64,000 bases of DNA from Paraspadella gotoi. Lineage: Eukaryota; Chaetognatha. This document shows positions 22,801-35,259 of this stretch, in pieces. Each line of letters opens with the position of its first letter. Position 1 is the stretch's first letter. The DNA lies in NCBI GenBank assembly GCA_051294375.1, contig JBJCIZ010001671.1:17531-81530 (forward strand), given 5' to 3'. A program made the translations under genes and the position numbers. The notes under the pieces were generated by a model. The model searched no databases, was not told where the DNA came from, and saw only the letters and a program-made list of their open reading frames with translations.

Positions 22801-24360
22801 TCGAAATGCAGGCCACTACTAGTGCGCAGGTGGTCTGCTGGTTGGACATTCGGGGTGCGGCGAGGCGGGATTGTTCTCGTCTTCCACCCGTTTCGCCGTT
22901 GCACGGATGCAGCTTCAAGGTTATGGTTTGTCGGGCGGCTCTGTTGATGGACATCGTTCTTGGAGATCCCGGCGGTTTGCCGCCGAAAGGGGTTGCGGAA
23001 TGCTGGGTACGGTACTGGCCGACAATGGATTTGTCTTCTTCCGGGCTCTCCGGAAGTGGATCGATGCCTCACTGCTTTCAGGGCGAGCGGGCTATTCAAG
23101 TCCTGATAAATCTACAGAGATCCCGCTTCTGTGGAGGAGATTATGCCCGTCGATCTCGACCTCTCCTCCGTTGGCGAGGGGAATTGGGTCGGATTTAGAA
23201 TTGATAGACCAAGAGCATGTTGCCGCAGGCTCTGCAACGGCTTCGGCGCCTTTCCGAAGGGGAGACGACGACGCCGGGAGGCGTCCTTCTTCTTCCGATG
23301 ACGTGAATCCCCGCGCTTTCCCCGCGCAAGATAAGGGTTCCGTCTCGGTCAGGCTTGTGGGAGCTCGGACCCCAGGAAGATAAGTCCGGTTCACGACCGT
23401 ACAGCGAGGAGAGCCGTAGGTTGCGGGGCTCTGAGCTTCTGCCCTGGCTCCGCGTAGTGGCACCTCCACGCGCAGCGTCGCGATCCGCGCGCGAGGAGCT
23501 GGCGGCCAATGGAAGCCGGCGATCTGCCGGACCGACTTGTACTCGGGCTCGGATCTCGCGTGGATCGGTCAATCGGCCAAACAATCTGGCTACCGCACGA
23601 CGGAGCCAGGAGGCAGGTTCCTGTTCAAACCGTTCTGCGGGCGTTTCGACGTCGGGGCCGTCTCGCGGAACTGAGAGACGCAGAGTGCAGAGGGCATGCT
23701 CGGTAGGAAGTGCGAGGGACTCGCGCAGCGTATGTGCAGGATCCCGGGGCCCCTGCGAACCATGCGATCTGCAGAAGTTCCGTCTTTGTTCAGGGAGTTC
23801 AGGTTTGCAGGACACGGAGACGAAGAGAGGCCGTGCTGCATCCGAGGAGAGAAGGAAGATGGACCTCGATAGAGGGCGCCACAGGCAGTGTCAGAAGTAG
23901 CTACTAGGTGACGCTGTGCTGGCGGAGTCCGGTCGTCGGCTGATGCGGGTGATGGAGATTGTTGCTCATCAAAGGAATATCTAGTTTCATCGAAATGCCC
24001 GTCGGACGAGGGAGCAATGCTGTGTTTCAGCAGAGAGGAGGAGAAAAGAGGAGGAGAGGGCCGAAGGCGACTTTTAGGTTGCAGAGGCAGTTGGCGGCAT
24101 GGGTTCGGCGAGCTCCCGCTTGCAGGTGCCGTTTTGAGCGTTCTGGCCGTCGGGAAGAGATTGGGGACGCGGTTCAGGGCGCTTTTCTGGGATTGGTTGC
24201 GTTGCTGGAGATCGGAGGGAGGTCATGGAGCTTGAGTACGTCGGAGATTATGCCGGTGGTCGGGACAATCGCCGAAAGGGGAAAGGGCTCCTCCCGGGAC
24301 AGGCGAAAGGCCGCACGGACAGGGCTGATCCTTGAGTCTGTAGGAGTAGTGTAGAGGGGC
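22801..24360. other. GC-rich block with long overlapping open frames on both strands
   Basis: The GC-richest part of the window. Long open frames overlap on both strands: + 22,871-23,383 (170 codons), + 23,355-23,900 (181 codons), + 23,959-24,354 (131 codons), and - 23,195-23,815 (206 codons). High GC depletes stop codons, so length alone is weak evidence. Compositions are Arg/Ser/Gly-rich and no domain is evident. It could be a third ORF (env-like) of the old BEL element or an unrelated insertion. I do not choose a strand. Confidence 0.3.
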
Positions 24361-27300
24361 GTTGTGAATTCCATCTCCGTCCCGCTCTTTGTACATAAGG
24401 GCAGCCTTGGTGTCCGTGGATTCTGGTTTTGTATGTGGAATTATTTATTTTATGTGTTACAGCCTTCTCCCTTCTGAGATGGCAGAGGCTATTTATTAAC
24501 GGCATTGTGAATCAATTGTGTGGTATGGTACGGAACGCTTCCTTGCATTTAATATGGGTGGTATATTGTCACATGTGATTTACTTGTAGTATGACTTATG
24601 TCAGTCTCGGGGTTTTTTCCCATCTAAACAATTATTAAATGTGTTATTTTATTTTTTTATTATTTATTATATTGCTTTATTCAGTGCAATGAGATAAAAG
24701 AAGGAGAAGAAGATCAGAGGTATTAAAGTACTGTGTGTTAGAGATTATAAGTATGTATAAGCTCAAAATGCAAATGACAATGAAACAGATCAGATCTTTG
24801 TCAAATTCGTTTGGATTTAAAAAACGTAGTTAAATTTAAAAAATAACAAGAATATAATTAGAAAATGAAAATTTTAGAAAATTTTGAAAAAGGCCAAATA
24901 TTAGTCCTAGAAAAATAAATTGACTTATATCATTATGTTATTATATGCTAAAGATTATGTGTGCTAGATAAATCATATAAGTAGTGTTCTGGCCATAAGG
25001 TACCACCTAATATTATTCTGAATCGTTAATTATATAGATAGAGTGAGAAAGTATATAATCAGTTGAGAACAGGTATTTGAATTTAGAGTATACCAAACGC
25101 GATAGGATATTGCAAAAAAATTTGAAAAGTTACAAAAACCTTTCAATTAATATTCGGGTCTCCTAATTAAAAATATGCATAAAAAATATAGATTACAAGT
25201 TGTAATTTATATATGTAAATTCCATGCGCAATGACAAGGACTTCAAAAATTACTGTTTTAGTTTTTATGAGCATGATAACAAATTATTTTATTAACTTGA
25301 GATTTTTAAAAAGAGTAATGTATAGTCTCACTATATTATATATTCATCTAAAGTGATACCGCATTGATAAAATAGTTTATCAGATAAAGAAGAAAACTAA
25401 GACTAAATTATAGTGATAGTTATTACTTTTATAAAGTTAAAAAGATACGAATGAAAGAAATTTCCTCTGTCAACGTTTTTAATATATGTAATTTTATCTT
25501 ACTTATGTATAATAGTATCACTTAACAAAATCATATTTAATACAGTGTTAGCAGGCTCTAATGATGTAATGTTTATTCTAAATTAGAGACAGCAAATAAA
25601 ACAATTATCTAAGCATATATTATCAATAATTGTTTTAATGCTAATGCTTAATATTATATCTTTGAAGAGTTATTGGACTGTAAGTCATGTATTTTCAAAA
25701 TTATCTATAGGGAAATTTAAGGTAGTACATCTCTGGCGCATAATGTTCTCGAGATTCTTTGGAGTTTTGGAAAAATTCTCAATTAAAAGATTTTCTAGGG
25801 TGGACATTATGATTTATGTTCTAGAGTTCTGACTGATACATCTTTTCTTTCAAATTATTTAGTCAATATCAGGGGGTAAGCTTAAAATGTGTCATTAGTG
25901 TGTAGGAGATAGGCGACCACGGAACGAATTTTTTCTAGGGAAAATAAAACAAAGGTGATAGTAGAATGTTAAATACGATGCAGATAATGCTTATTTTGTG
26001 CGCAATACTAGGTTAAACTTCATGAGGGAGATATATTTTTGGTTATCGATTGTATAGATTGGATAATTTGATCCTCAACTTTATTTTAGGATTACTGTTT
26101 TATGTTGTGTCATAATTTGGGAGTCAAAGGGGACGGTTAATATCAAAACAAGGATCAATTGGAAGGGCGGCAATTACCAATTGGATCTTATAGATATCCC
26201 TGGGACATAGATGTGTGCTCATATTTTTTTGTAGAAATCAATCGAGCCATGGATTGGAGTATATATGTCAAAAAAATTATTAGGATGCAAGCATGTTAAA
26301 ATTGCTCAAGATTATTGGTGTGACCTTGTGTTTTTCGAGTTGGCCAGATAGTGGTCTGTAGAGGATATTTAAGATAGCAATCGGTTAAGGCCAACATATA
26401 TCCGACGGCGAGCTGCTACTGTAATAAATTTATATAGTCTACGAATCATTAAGATGTAGATGGTTACTTTTTGTTCGAATATTAATCAATTTAATCAGAA
26501 AACAGGACAACATGTTGTGTTAGCTCGATGTCATGTTATGTATGATTTAAAAGGGATTCCTTTTCTTTTGATATTAGTTGAACTGGACGTGACCCGTATA
26601 TGGACAGTTGTATTCCTAAAGCAAGGCACCTAGGTGTATGTTGATGTAAGAGCGAGATTAAGATAAGATATGCAAGATATTGTCGACGTTTGTTTACATA
26701 GACCTGTTATGTGTTCCTCTTTCTTGAAAAGAGCATATCTAAAATTTAAGCGAAAACTACGCGCAAGTGTAGCAGTGTGAGGAGATAGGCGTGTTATTAT
26801 ATTCTAGAGAGGGACTTAAGAAAAAGTTAGGGAAATTAAGATTTTAGTTCATACAGTTTAAGGGCGCTAATAAGAGCTAGTATAATCCCTGCTCGCTCAT
26901 CGCGGTCTTACTTTGAAAATTTTCATAATGCTCTCTCTTTCAAAGAACTGGATTATACTGTATTGGAGTAAGATTAGGCTGAGATAAAAATGACTGCGCA
27001 AAAAGGAAGGAATAAGCAGCAATAACCGGACTCAAGTGATATTATAACCTTGTATATGAATAACATAAGGTCCATTTTTTAGAATATTAATAATTACTTA
27101 TTTATTTATTTGCACTTATTATGATTCTCTGGATTTAATTTATTTTTACTGGTCTTTACCAATTAGTCTGATTGGTGTAACATTTAGAGTTGCGTAGCCT
27201 TGATTATTAAACTTTATTATTTAAACGGACTAATTGGTTTATCTTATTTTTATTTTATTTAAAATTTACAATTATTACAAACTTAATAAAAGTGTATGCG

Positions 27301-28920
27301 CTGCTAAAGTGGTGCGTTAAAACCTTGTGCTGTGAGATGCCATGGCTTGGTTTCTTGAATAGTTATTGGCAGATTAGTATACGTGTCAATAGAGTATGAC
27401 GTTTTAATTAACGTAGTGAAGATAAGCAACACAGGTGAAGAGGGAAGTTGACCATTTAGGGCATGGAGCTGGCGTTCTCAAGCCTGGAGGTCTTTTTTGG
27501 AAAATTCAGGCGTGTGCGTCCGTCACTTTTATGCCTCCCGGCTTTGATCGAGGGTCTCTCGCTTGTTTCGTAGCTTATTGGGATTAAAGGCCCGCGATAT
27601 TATCTGTAAACTATTGAAGGATCGTATAGACAGTGTTCTCTCCTATACTCTAGATGATATATCGATAGCTTTCTCGATATGTATAACATAAAGTTTAAAT
27701 TTATCATTCAGAAAAAAGAAATAATTAAAATAGGATAATAGAATATCATAAAATTTTTATCTTAATTAAGTATTTTATTGAAATTTACTAATTTACATGA
27801 TCATAATAAGATGAGCCGCTCTTGACTTTACCCAGATGATTGTTCTCTCGATTCTTAAGTTAACATGTTATCTACATATACAATATCTTAATTCTCTCCT
27901 CTCTCGTCTCTCTCTCTCTTCTAGTCTTCTTCATCCTTCTTTTGTGCTCTAATAATAATATTACTCTCTATTATATGACGTCATGTCGGGTTAGTGGTTT
28001 TTCCCTGTGCACATACTTATTCGCTTTTCATCGTTCCCACCCTTTGCTGTTCTATGTTCCTCGTTGAGATATTATGAGTTTTTCTTTTATGCTTTCTAAC
28101 AGAATGTGTGCTTGAATATGAGTGCGATTCTATTTGATGAAAATGATCCCCTAGGCATGAGATAGGTTAGTCGTAACGCATCGAGTGTTGCTCGTGAGAC
28201 TGTTCCTTAGTTCCGCCCAGAAGTACAAAACTGGATTCTCCATTGTCGATCTTCCGCTAGTAGCCTGTAGCGGTACTTATATTATTGCTCATATATATAT
28301 TATAAACATTTTTTATCAATCTCTTTGTTTAAAGTCAATTTATTATGTTTTTGTTGGTTAATTCAGGATAAAATAATAATATGGACTTGTTACATACAAT
28401 ATGTAACATATGATAAGATTTAATTGCGTGAAACAAGTATTTGCAAATTTTCATAAAAATTTAATTTTGTTTATGAATTAAAAATTTTCATTTATATTTT
28501 AATTTAATTATTTACAGTTTTTCAGATAGAAAAATATTTTTTCAGCTCATTTATATATATTTTGTTCTCATTTTAGATTAGATAGAATTAAAATAGATAA
28601 TAATTTCATAACAAAATAAGAACAATAATATATGTAATTTTTTTCTGATTCTTCGATCACAAAGAGGAAGAGAGTAGAATAAGAAAACCAAAAAATAAGA
28701 GAGAAAGGCAGAATAGAAATTAAGCTGTGTCGCTCAAATATGACAATGTGGATACGGGCATAACCCTAAATGTCTTACATATTTGTGGCTAAACAAATAA
28801 GTTTTATAAGAAAATCCTAGAGAGAAGAACTAGAATCGATCGTGTCTGCATATACGATTTTAATATCATTACGTTAGCCTTTATTCTAACCAATAAAAAC
28901 AAGCGTCCTGACAGGGAATG
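24361..28920. other. AT-rich gene-free stretch inside the proposed BEL element
   Basis: A sharp compositional change from the preceding GC island; only one frame (25,638-25,832, 64 codons) exceeds 60 codons. A 45-bp piece at 27,475-27,520 (cctggaggtcttttttggaaaattcaggcgtgtgcg) matches 62,138-62,175, ahead of the ORF at 62,199. (CT)n occurs at 27,898-27,922. Vaguely protein-like phrases around 26.1-26.7 kb could not be turned into a supportable domain. Confidence 0.4.
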
Positions 28921-30027
28921 TCCGAACCGCAATCCCTGGGGTGTTTAGTGGCCGTGATGCCGTTCAATCCTTTATTCTTCAGAGTTTCTGGTCTATCGCT
29001 TCTAAATGCCTCGCGTTCGTGCCGTTCTTTCAATCGGGCTACTCACGCTTCCAACTCGCCAGTGTTCGCTTAAGTTTGATCACGCGGAGGCGATGCGCTG
29101 TACTAGAAGTGCTCGTGGAGCAGGACGCGATGAAGCTGTTTCCCAGTTGGTTGAGTGCCACGATACGCAATATTAGGTCATCTCGTTTATTGGCGTGATT
29201 CGGTCAGTTATTTTTTTTCTTACACGTAACGTTTCCGTTGCCATCAAAAACGCGCCTGCAACGGTCACGAAATCCAGGTCAAGTAAGATATTCTTCATAT
29301 TTTCTCCAAAAAATCAACGAAAATCTCGGATGTAAATTTGGGAAATAAGCGCGGAATAAATGGCGATAATAAAAGTTTTTAGAATTGTTTAGAAACGTTT
29401 TTAGAATTGTCAGAATAAAGTCCAGTTTTTTAGTGTTTTACACGGTCGTCTTGCAGCTTAACCGAAGCGCGCCGTTTCAAGTTTTCATTTTTCCTTTTTA
29501 TTTTGCGAGTGAGGTTCGTACGTTTCGGCTATCGTCACACGGCGCCTCGCATCTTCGGGGGGTAGATGAGCGGTATCTTCGGCCGTCTTCGTGATCCGTT
29601 CGTACAAGTCGAACTTCAAAATCCTGTTTTATGGGTCAAATAGTATATTAGAGTTTACGACTTAATCGTAGCTTATTCCATCTCGCACAATTTAATCTAC
29701 TTGATAATTTGTACCCTCTTCGTCTCGTCATTGAAACTTGAATTACAATCGCGTGTGGAGGAGGGTTAGCACCGGTCAGTTGTCGTCTGTCGTCGCTGCC
29801 CGTCTGTCCGTTCGTCCGTTTTATAAGAAGAATGTTTTTGTTTTTAAGCAATTTGCACGGTTTTTTAGGCTTAACAAGTAAGTCCTGGGCGCATTTTTTG
29901 CATACTCAGCATTTTAAAATTTCTTCCTCTCTACTTTCCATCCCCCTGCGACCGGATATTTTAGATTGTTATTTCTAGACATGCTCAGGTATTTGGAATG
30001 CTTTTGGCATGCCCAAATAGCGGGGGG
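28921..30027 (+). other. Region upstream of LTR-C, ending in polypurine tract
   Basis: Moderately GC-rich at 28.92-29.6 kb, with open frames of 85 (28,941-29,198) and 69 codons (29,385-29,594), both without domains. 'gaaataagcgcggaataaatggcgataataaaagttttta' at 29,340-29,382 occurs inverted at 32,918-32,963. A G-run (cgggggg) at 30,021-30,027 sits exactly against the TG of LTR-C, as a polypurine tract should. Confidence 0.4.
30021..30027 (+). promoter_or_regulatory. Polypurine tract of 3' LTR-C
   Basis: C followed by six G residues immediately before TGTTACG. A purine run ending at the LTR start is the plus-strand primer site of LTR elements. Here it identifies copy C as a 3' LTR. Confidence 0.55.
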
Positions 30028-30831
30028 TGTTACGAAATAACTATCTTTATATCACGAAGAAATCCAGCTTCTCCACCTTTTCCCGATGTTCTTTTGTCTT
30101 TTTTACTGACGCAAGAATTGCCAGCTTTCCAGCGATTACAGAGACATCTTCTATTTTAGACTTTTGTTATATATATATACTTAGGTACAGATTCCGTGGC
30201 GGATTCTGATTGGTTCATCGGATTTCGATAGATTTTATTTTTAATTACGATTTATCGATGTGAACTGTCAGATCTGTCCATTCTTGCACTTTCAGTTCTC
30301 TGAAAATCTCGGAATCTTTAGTTTTTAGAAACTATTTGGTAATTGCTGGATTGGTGGATTTTCCTGTGAGAGAAGCAACTTTTTGTTACTATTTTGGCTT
30401 CAGAAACAAGTAAGAAAGATTCTTTAAACTTTATATATATATATTTGCTGAGTTTGTATTAAATGTTTTGTTATCCTTTGCCCAGGACTTCTAACTTCAA
30501 CTTACCTTCAACTTCACTTCAACTTCAACTTCTCTTAACACAACTTCATTTCAACTTCTACTTCACTTTACACAACTTCACTTATCTTCAACTTTACTTC
30601 TCTTCACTTAACTTCAACCTTACTTCAACTATGTCCTGGGCTTCGCCTTTGTGGCCGAGACTTTGTCGTCCTCATCTATTGAGCGTCATAGACCGGCGCC
30701 ATCGTCTCCTCTGCGCCATTACGCCACAAATACCAACGCTTAATTTGGCGTAGAGTTAGCCCGGAAAAGTTAGCAAGTCAATGAAACCACTCTCCTAACT
30801 TAGTTCAACACAATCACCATTGAATTCTACA
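30028..30831 (+). mobile_element. LTR copy C, 3' LTR
   Basis: 804 bp, TGTTACG...TTCTACA, and the best preserved of the three LTR copies. It contains an internal expansion of a (cttcaa)n-like repeat at 30,490-30,630 that differs in length in copies A and B. The intron-like block GTAAGA...TTTGCCCAG is at about 30,409-30,484. It is in the same orientation as the decayed BEL pol. Confidence 0.65.
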
Positions 30832-31122
30832 GACATGATTTCAGTAAAATCGCGATGAATGAAATTCAATATCTCATTTTTTGTTACTTTTAAATGCTCT
30901 ACTCTTTAATGATTTAGGATTTCTTCTTTGTGACGTCGTCGTCGGCGTCACGCTGTTTTTATATAAAAACTACTACGCTTTTATAGGTTTGGCTGGGACT
31001 TACCGTTTTTTTTATTATTGAATTATTGAATTATTATAAAGTTTTACAAAAGTGTGCGATCTTAGTAAGTTAAAAATTTAGATATGGCTTCTCATCTTGA
31101 AATAGCTTTGATATTTTCTTAT
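30832..31122. other. AT-rich DNA, nothing recognised
   Basis: Sequence immediately 3' of LTR-C. It does not match the 3' flanks of the other LTR copies, as expected for different insertion sites. Confidence 0.4.
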
Positions 31123-31290
31123 TACATTTGGATTTAAGTATTTTTTGTTTGAATTTCCACTTCATTATGATTTACTGCAATATGCAAATGACATTATAGT
31201 ACTCATTATAATATCCAAATTAGTATATAGAAATGCTTTAATCTAATTTACATATTGCAGTATATAATATTGAAGTTGAAACTCAAAAAT
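31123..31290. mobile_element. Short palindromic MITE, copy 1
   Basis: Inverted arms flank a tactgcaatatg...catattgcagta core. Two sister copies lie at 33,387-33,562 and about 33,866-34,050. This copy is diverged at its right arm. Confidence 0.6.
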
Positions 31291-31921
31291 TTTTTTAAAT
31301 CTATAATAAAAATGGGAAATCAAAGGACTTTTTTAATGAGAAACTATATCTTAATTTTAATACAAATAAAAATAAAATCTTTTACAAGCTATGATTGGAA
31401 AAAATTGTAACAATTTCCAATTGTAAACAATTCTAACATTTTTTGCCTTTCTTTTATTGATTCAAATTATATATATATTTTTTTATTTTTTTGATTTGTT
31501 TTTTTTTTGTTTTCCAGTGTTTTAAACGTTAGTGTCTTTTGTTTTTATTGAATTTCTATACAAAGTTTAGTTTAAAAAAAAAAAAAACATTTTTGATTTT
31601 GTCAATACTGTTTTTGGTATTAATAATAAAAAAAAATTTATCATTATGTCATTAAAAAAAAATTATCTTAGTATCTATTGTTTTTATTGAATTTCAATAC
31701 GTAGTTTAGTTTTCCAGTCTTTTACACTGTTACTGTTTATGATTATGTTAATACTGTTTTTGGTATTAAAAAAAAAAAAATAATTTCTTTATTTAAACGT
31801 TAGTGTCTGTTAGTGTTTGTTTCTGTTGAATTTTAATAGTTTAGTTTTTACTTGCTTACTGTTTTCTAGTTTTATACACTGATACTGTTTTTTATTTCGT
31901 CAATACTGTTTTTGGTATTAA

Positions 31922-32200
31922 GGCGCTGCCTTTTCTGAATCGTTTAAAAAACGAAGTTTCAGGCTCTTTCTCTCTCTCTCTCAGTCTCTCTCTGTTCTCT
32001 CTCTGTACGACCTCTTGCGTGATCGTTCGTATTTTTTGAAAAATTCTAATTATTTTTTTCTTTCTAAAGAAAAACAATTTTCATTAGGAGCTGCCTTTTT
32101 TGAATCGTTTAAAAACGAGTTCAGGCTCTCTCTCCGTGTGTCTGTATCTCTCTGTACGATCTCTTTAGTGAACGTTCGTTTTTTGAAAAATTCTGATTAT
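31922..32200 (+). repeat. Tandem pair of 'ctgccttttctgaatcgttt...(CT)n' modules
   Basis: Two ~140-bp units, 31,922-32,060 and 32,087-32,200. Each has gctgcctttttgaatcgtttaaaaacga, aggctct, a (CT)n-rich stretch, tctgtacga, gtgatcgttcg or its equivalent, and ttttttgaaaaattct. Partial copies occur at about 33,812 and 34,242, and reversed copies near 11.2 kb. Confidence 0.6.
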
Positions 32201-32202
32201 TT

Positions 32203-32914
32203 TTAGTCGGATCTGCTTTCAGCAGATCCCGACTCTATAATTCACTTTGTCGGTCCTTTTTAATATTTTCGGGCACTCACTTATATCATGTCAGAACATC
32301 GAATTATGATAAATTATGAAAAAAAAAACGATGTCCGTCTGTCCATCCATCCATCCGTCCGTCCATCCCACCTTAGCAAAAAACACCAATTACTTGTGAT
32401 TGGATGGATGGATTGAGTAAGGAAGTGTGTGATTGAGCTGTATATGAAGTTTCGATGGAATCGTCCGAGTGGAAATGAGTGGATGGGGCGATTGACTTGA
32501 AATTTTGTATTTAGGTAGAAAAGTGTGTGATTAAACTGGAAATCAAGTTTCGATGGAATCGTTTGAGTGGAAATGAGTTTCAATGGAAAAAACAAAGAAC
32601 CTATTTCACTAATTGATTATGCTTCTTTTTCTTTTTATTTTAAATGTAAATGCAAGATGTATTATTTAATCAAATAATTAATCAGTTAATTAATCAATTA
32701 GTCAATTAATTAATCAATAATTAATCAGTCAATTAATCAAAACAAACATTTTGGATCAAATTAGTTAATTAATTGCCTAATTAATTAAATAACTTGAATA
32801 AATTAATCATTCATTAATTAAATAATTAACTTGAATTAATTAATAATTAATTAATAATTAATTACCGATAATGATCGTGGGCAGTTCCGACATTGTTTGC
32901 TCAAACTTGTTTTT
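32203..32914 (+). mobile_element. Helentron-like non-autonomous element, copy 2 (most complete short copy)
   Basis: It begins with the hairpin agtcggatctgct-ttc-agcagatcccgact (32,205-32,233). A conserved block (catgtcagaacatcgaattatgataaattatg), a GTCC/ATCC microsatellite at 32,333-32,370, two ~130-bp core repeats, and an AT-rich TTAATCAAT tail follow. It ends gataatgatcgtgggcag...tttgctcaaactt. The 18-bp minisatellite of copies 1 and 3 is missing. The whole plan is shared with 641-1,823 and, reversed, 34,679-38,092. Confidence 0.65.
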
Positions 32915-33015
32915 ATTCTAAAAACTTTTATTATCGCCATTTATTCCGCGCTTTTTTCTCAATACAAAATCCCAATATACAATAACTTACTTGGCCTAAA
33001 TTTCGTTGCCGTTGC

Positions 33016-33090
33016 GGGGCAGCTTCTCTCTCTCTCTCTCTCTCTCTCTTGTTTGATTTGTACACTCTCTGTCTCTCTCTCTGTAATAGG
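33016..33090 (+). repeat. (CT)n microsatellite
   Basis: CT dinucleotide run with short interruptions. The overlapping 80-codon frame (32,897-33,139) is a composition artefact. Confidence 0.85.
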
Positions 33091-33386
33091 AATTAACATG
33101 ATTGTTATCAAAGAAATAAATAATATAATAAGCAAATAGCATATTTAATACAGATTTACATTGCCAGAGGAAGTCTTTTTCATACTCTGTCCAACGTTGT
33201 TGATCGAAAAAACTTAACTATTTTTTCACAATTTGAATATGCCGGATTATATGCTCTATGCCGATCTTTTTTTTACTGCCTATTTTTGCCGGTTTATGGT
33301 ATAACTACCAAACAATGTATCTAGTTATCAAGTTCCATTAGTGAGGCAGTGAGGAAGTTGAAATGTGTGTCCATTTTCTTTGTTTC

Positions 33387-33562
33387 ATATCGATTAAAGT
33401 ATTTTTTGTTTGAATTTCTACTTCATTATAATTTACTGCAATATGTAAATTAGATTATAGTACTTATTGCAATATAGTATATAGTAAGCTATATTTTAAT
33501 TTGCATATTGCAGTAAATCATAATAAAATAGAAATTCAAACAAAAAATACTTGAATCAATAT
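33387..33562. mobile_element. Short palindromic MITE, copy 2 (best preserved)
   Basis: Inverted arms of about 55-60 bp: atatcgattaaagtattttt... on the left and ...aaaaatacttgaatcaatat on the right. They can fold into a long hairpin around a 60-bp AT-rich centre. 176 bp without coding capacity. Confidence 0.7.
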
Positions 33563-33865
33563 AAAACATGTGATTTTAAAAGTACTTGATGATGATGATG
33601 ATGATTTTTATTACAAATAAAAATATACACTTTTACAACTTCCAATTAAAAAAATTGTAACAATTTCTAATTGTAAAAAATTGTAACTTTTTTTGTCTTT
33701 CTTTTAAAAAAAAAGAAAGACAAAAAAAGTTTTAATTAGCAAACAAAAAAGGCATTAACAATTGTAAGCGGTTGTGACATTTTTAAAAATTATATATTTT
33801 TTTTTGTTAGGCGTTGCCTTTTCTGGTATTAACAAAAAAATTTACGACGAATGATTCATCAATTT

Positions 33866-34050
33866 TCATATTACATTTGGATTCAAGTATTTTTTGTTTG
33901 AATTTCTACTTCATTATGATTTACTGCAATATGCAAAATAGATTATAATACTCATTATAATATCCAAATTAGTATATAGAAATACTTTAATCTAATTTAC
34001 ATATTGCAGTAAATAATATTGAATATCAAATTCATAAAAAAATCTTTGAA
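33866..34050. mobile_element. Short palindromic MITE, copy 3
   Basis: The same left arm as copies 1 and 2 (attacatttggattcaagtattttttgtttg) and a decayed right arm (atattgcagtaaataatattga). The 34,060-34,210 flank (aagctatatcttaattttaatacaaat...) also matches 31,340-31,440, so the duplication may be larger than the MITE. Confidence 0.55.
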
Positions 34051-35089
34051 TCTATAATAAACATGTGAAATCAAAAGACCTTTTTAATGAGAAGCTATAT
34101 CTTAATTTTAATACAAATAAAAATAAAATATTTTACAAGCTATGATTGGAAAAATTGTAACAATTTCCAATTGTAATTAATTGTAACATTTTTTTCCTTT
34201 CTTTAAATTATATAAATATTTTTCTTCTTATTTATATCAGTTGCTGCCTTTTCTGAACGAGTTCAGGCTCTGCAGTGCTATTTTCCAATCACTTTTGTCA
34301 GCCACTTTTGATATGTACTAAAAGCAAAGACTCGGCAGATTCTGAAAATATAGTTGGTTTTAATCTAAATTTGACAGTTCTCTTGTAATTAAGGCGCAAA
34401 TTTAAGCCAGAAAAAGCTCAAAAATTATAAAAAATTATGGAGAATATAATTATAAATTTTAATAATTTTTTTCAGTTTTTAAAGTTTAATATTAAGTATT
34501 TTGATTTTATTTCCAGTCAGTACTGCTAAATATTATTCTTTTAATACTTATTCTTCACAAAATTTAGAAATAATTTAGTAAGTATTTTATCAAAAAACTA
34601 ATGATCATCTTTATATTTTTATATTATATAATATTATATTATTAATAAAATTTATTAAAATAAAAGGTTTAATAAACAAGTTTGAGCAAACAATGTCGGA
34701 TCTGCCTACGATAATTAATAATTAATTAATTAATTTTAAAATGTAATAATTAATTTTAAATTTATATTCAACTTATCATAATCGATGTCCTTAAAATTGG
34801 GTTAGGACAGTTATTAAATATGTTGTTTACATTTTATCAAAAACAACAAATATCCTCTATTTTTATTTTATGTCTCCTTCTCTCTCTCTTCTCACTCTCT
34901 CTCTTCTCTCTCTTTTTATGCAATTGCGACGATCTTTATGCGTTTAAGATTTTTTAAATTTGCATCATTTTTTCACATTAATTAATTAATTAAAACATTT
35001 ATTAGTAATCATTAATATTAAAGATTCAAGTAAATGTGACTTAGTTTTTTTCCATCTAAATCATTTCTACTGGCACAATTCCGTCAAAA

Positions 35090-35253
35090 CTTTATATAAT
35101 TATTATATATTAATAAATATTTAAAAGCTTCAGTGCAACAATCCAATGAACTAATTCAAAAAGTTACATTGAAAATCGATTTAATAGTAAAAGGAAAAAA
35201 AATTTTAAAGAGAACTAGAAGTTATAAAAAGTGTTCATTTTGCGCCGCCTTAC
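35090..35253 (+). mobile_element. Partial copy of the 610-bp MITE-like family
   Basis: Only the 3' 160 bp is present (atattaataaatatttaaaagcttcagtgcaac...gttcattttgcgccgcctta). It immediately precedes a second, longer copy. Confidence 0.6.
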
Positions 35254-35259
35254 TAGATA

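Larger units (their letters stand above)
12913..30831 (+). mobile_element. Ancient BEL/Pao LTR retrotransposon, interrupted (LTR-B ... LTR-C)
   Basis: Proposed extent of one old element: 5' LTR, degraded gag-pol in the order Gag zinc knuckle, protease region, RT, RNase H and integrase, and then a 3' LTR preceded by cggggggg-type polypurine sequence at 30,021-30,027. All recognisable pieces are on the + strand. At 17.9 kb it is far longer than a typical BEL element of 6-10 kb, and the 24.4-28.9 kb part is AT-rich and unlike the rest, so later insertions are likely. The two LTRs differ greatly and no target duplication is readable, so they might belong to different insertions. Confidence 0.45.

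Noticed and set aside
26050-26650. Possible decayed integrase-like phrases in the AT-rich stretch
   Set aside because: Isolated protein-like words in different frames without ordered motifs; not supportable without a profile search.
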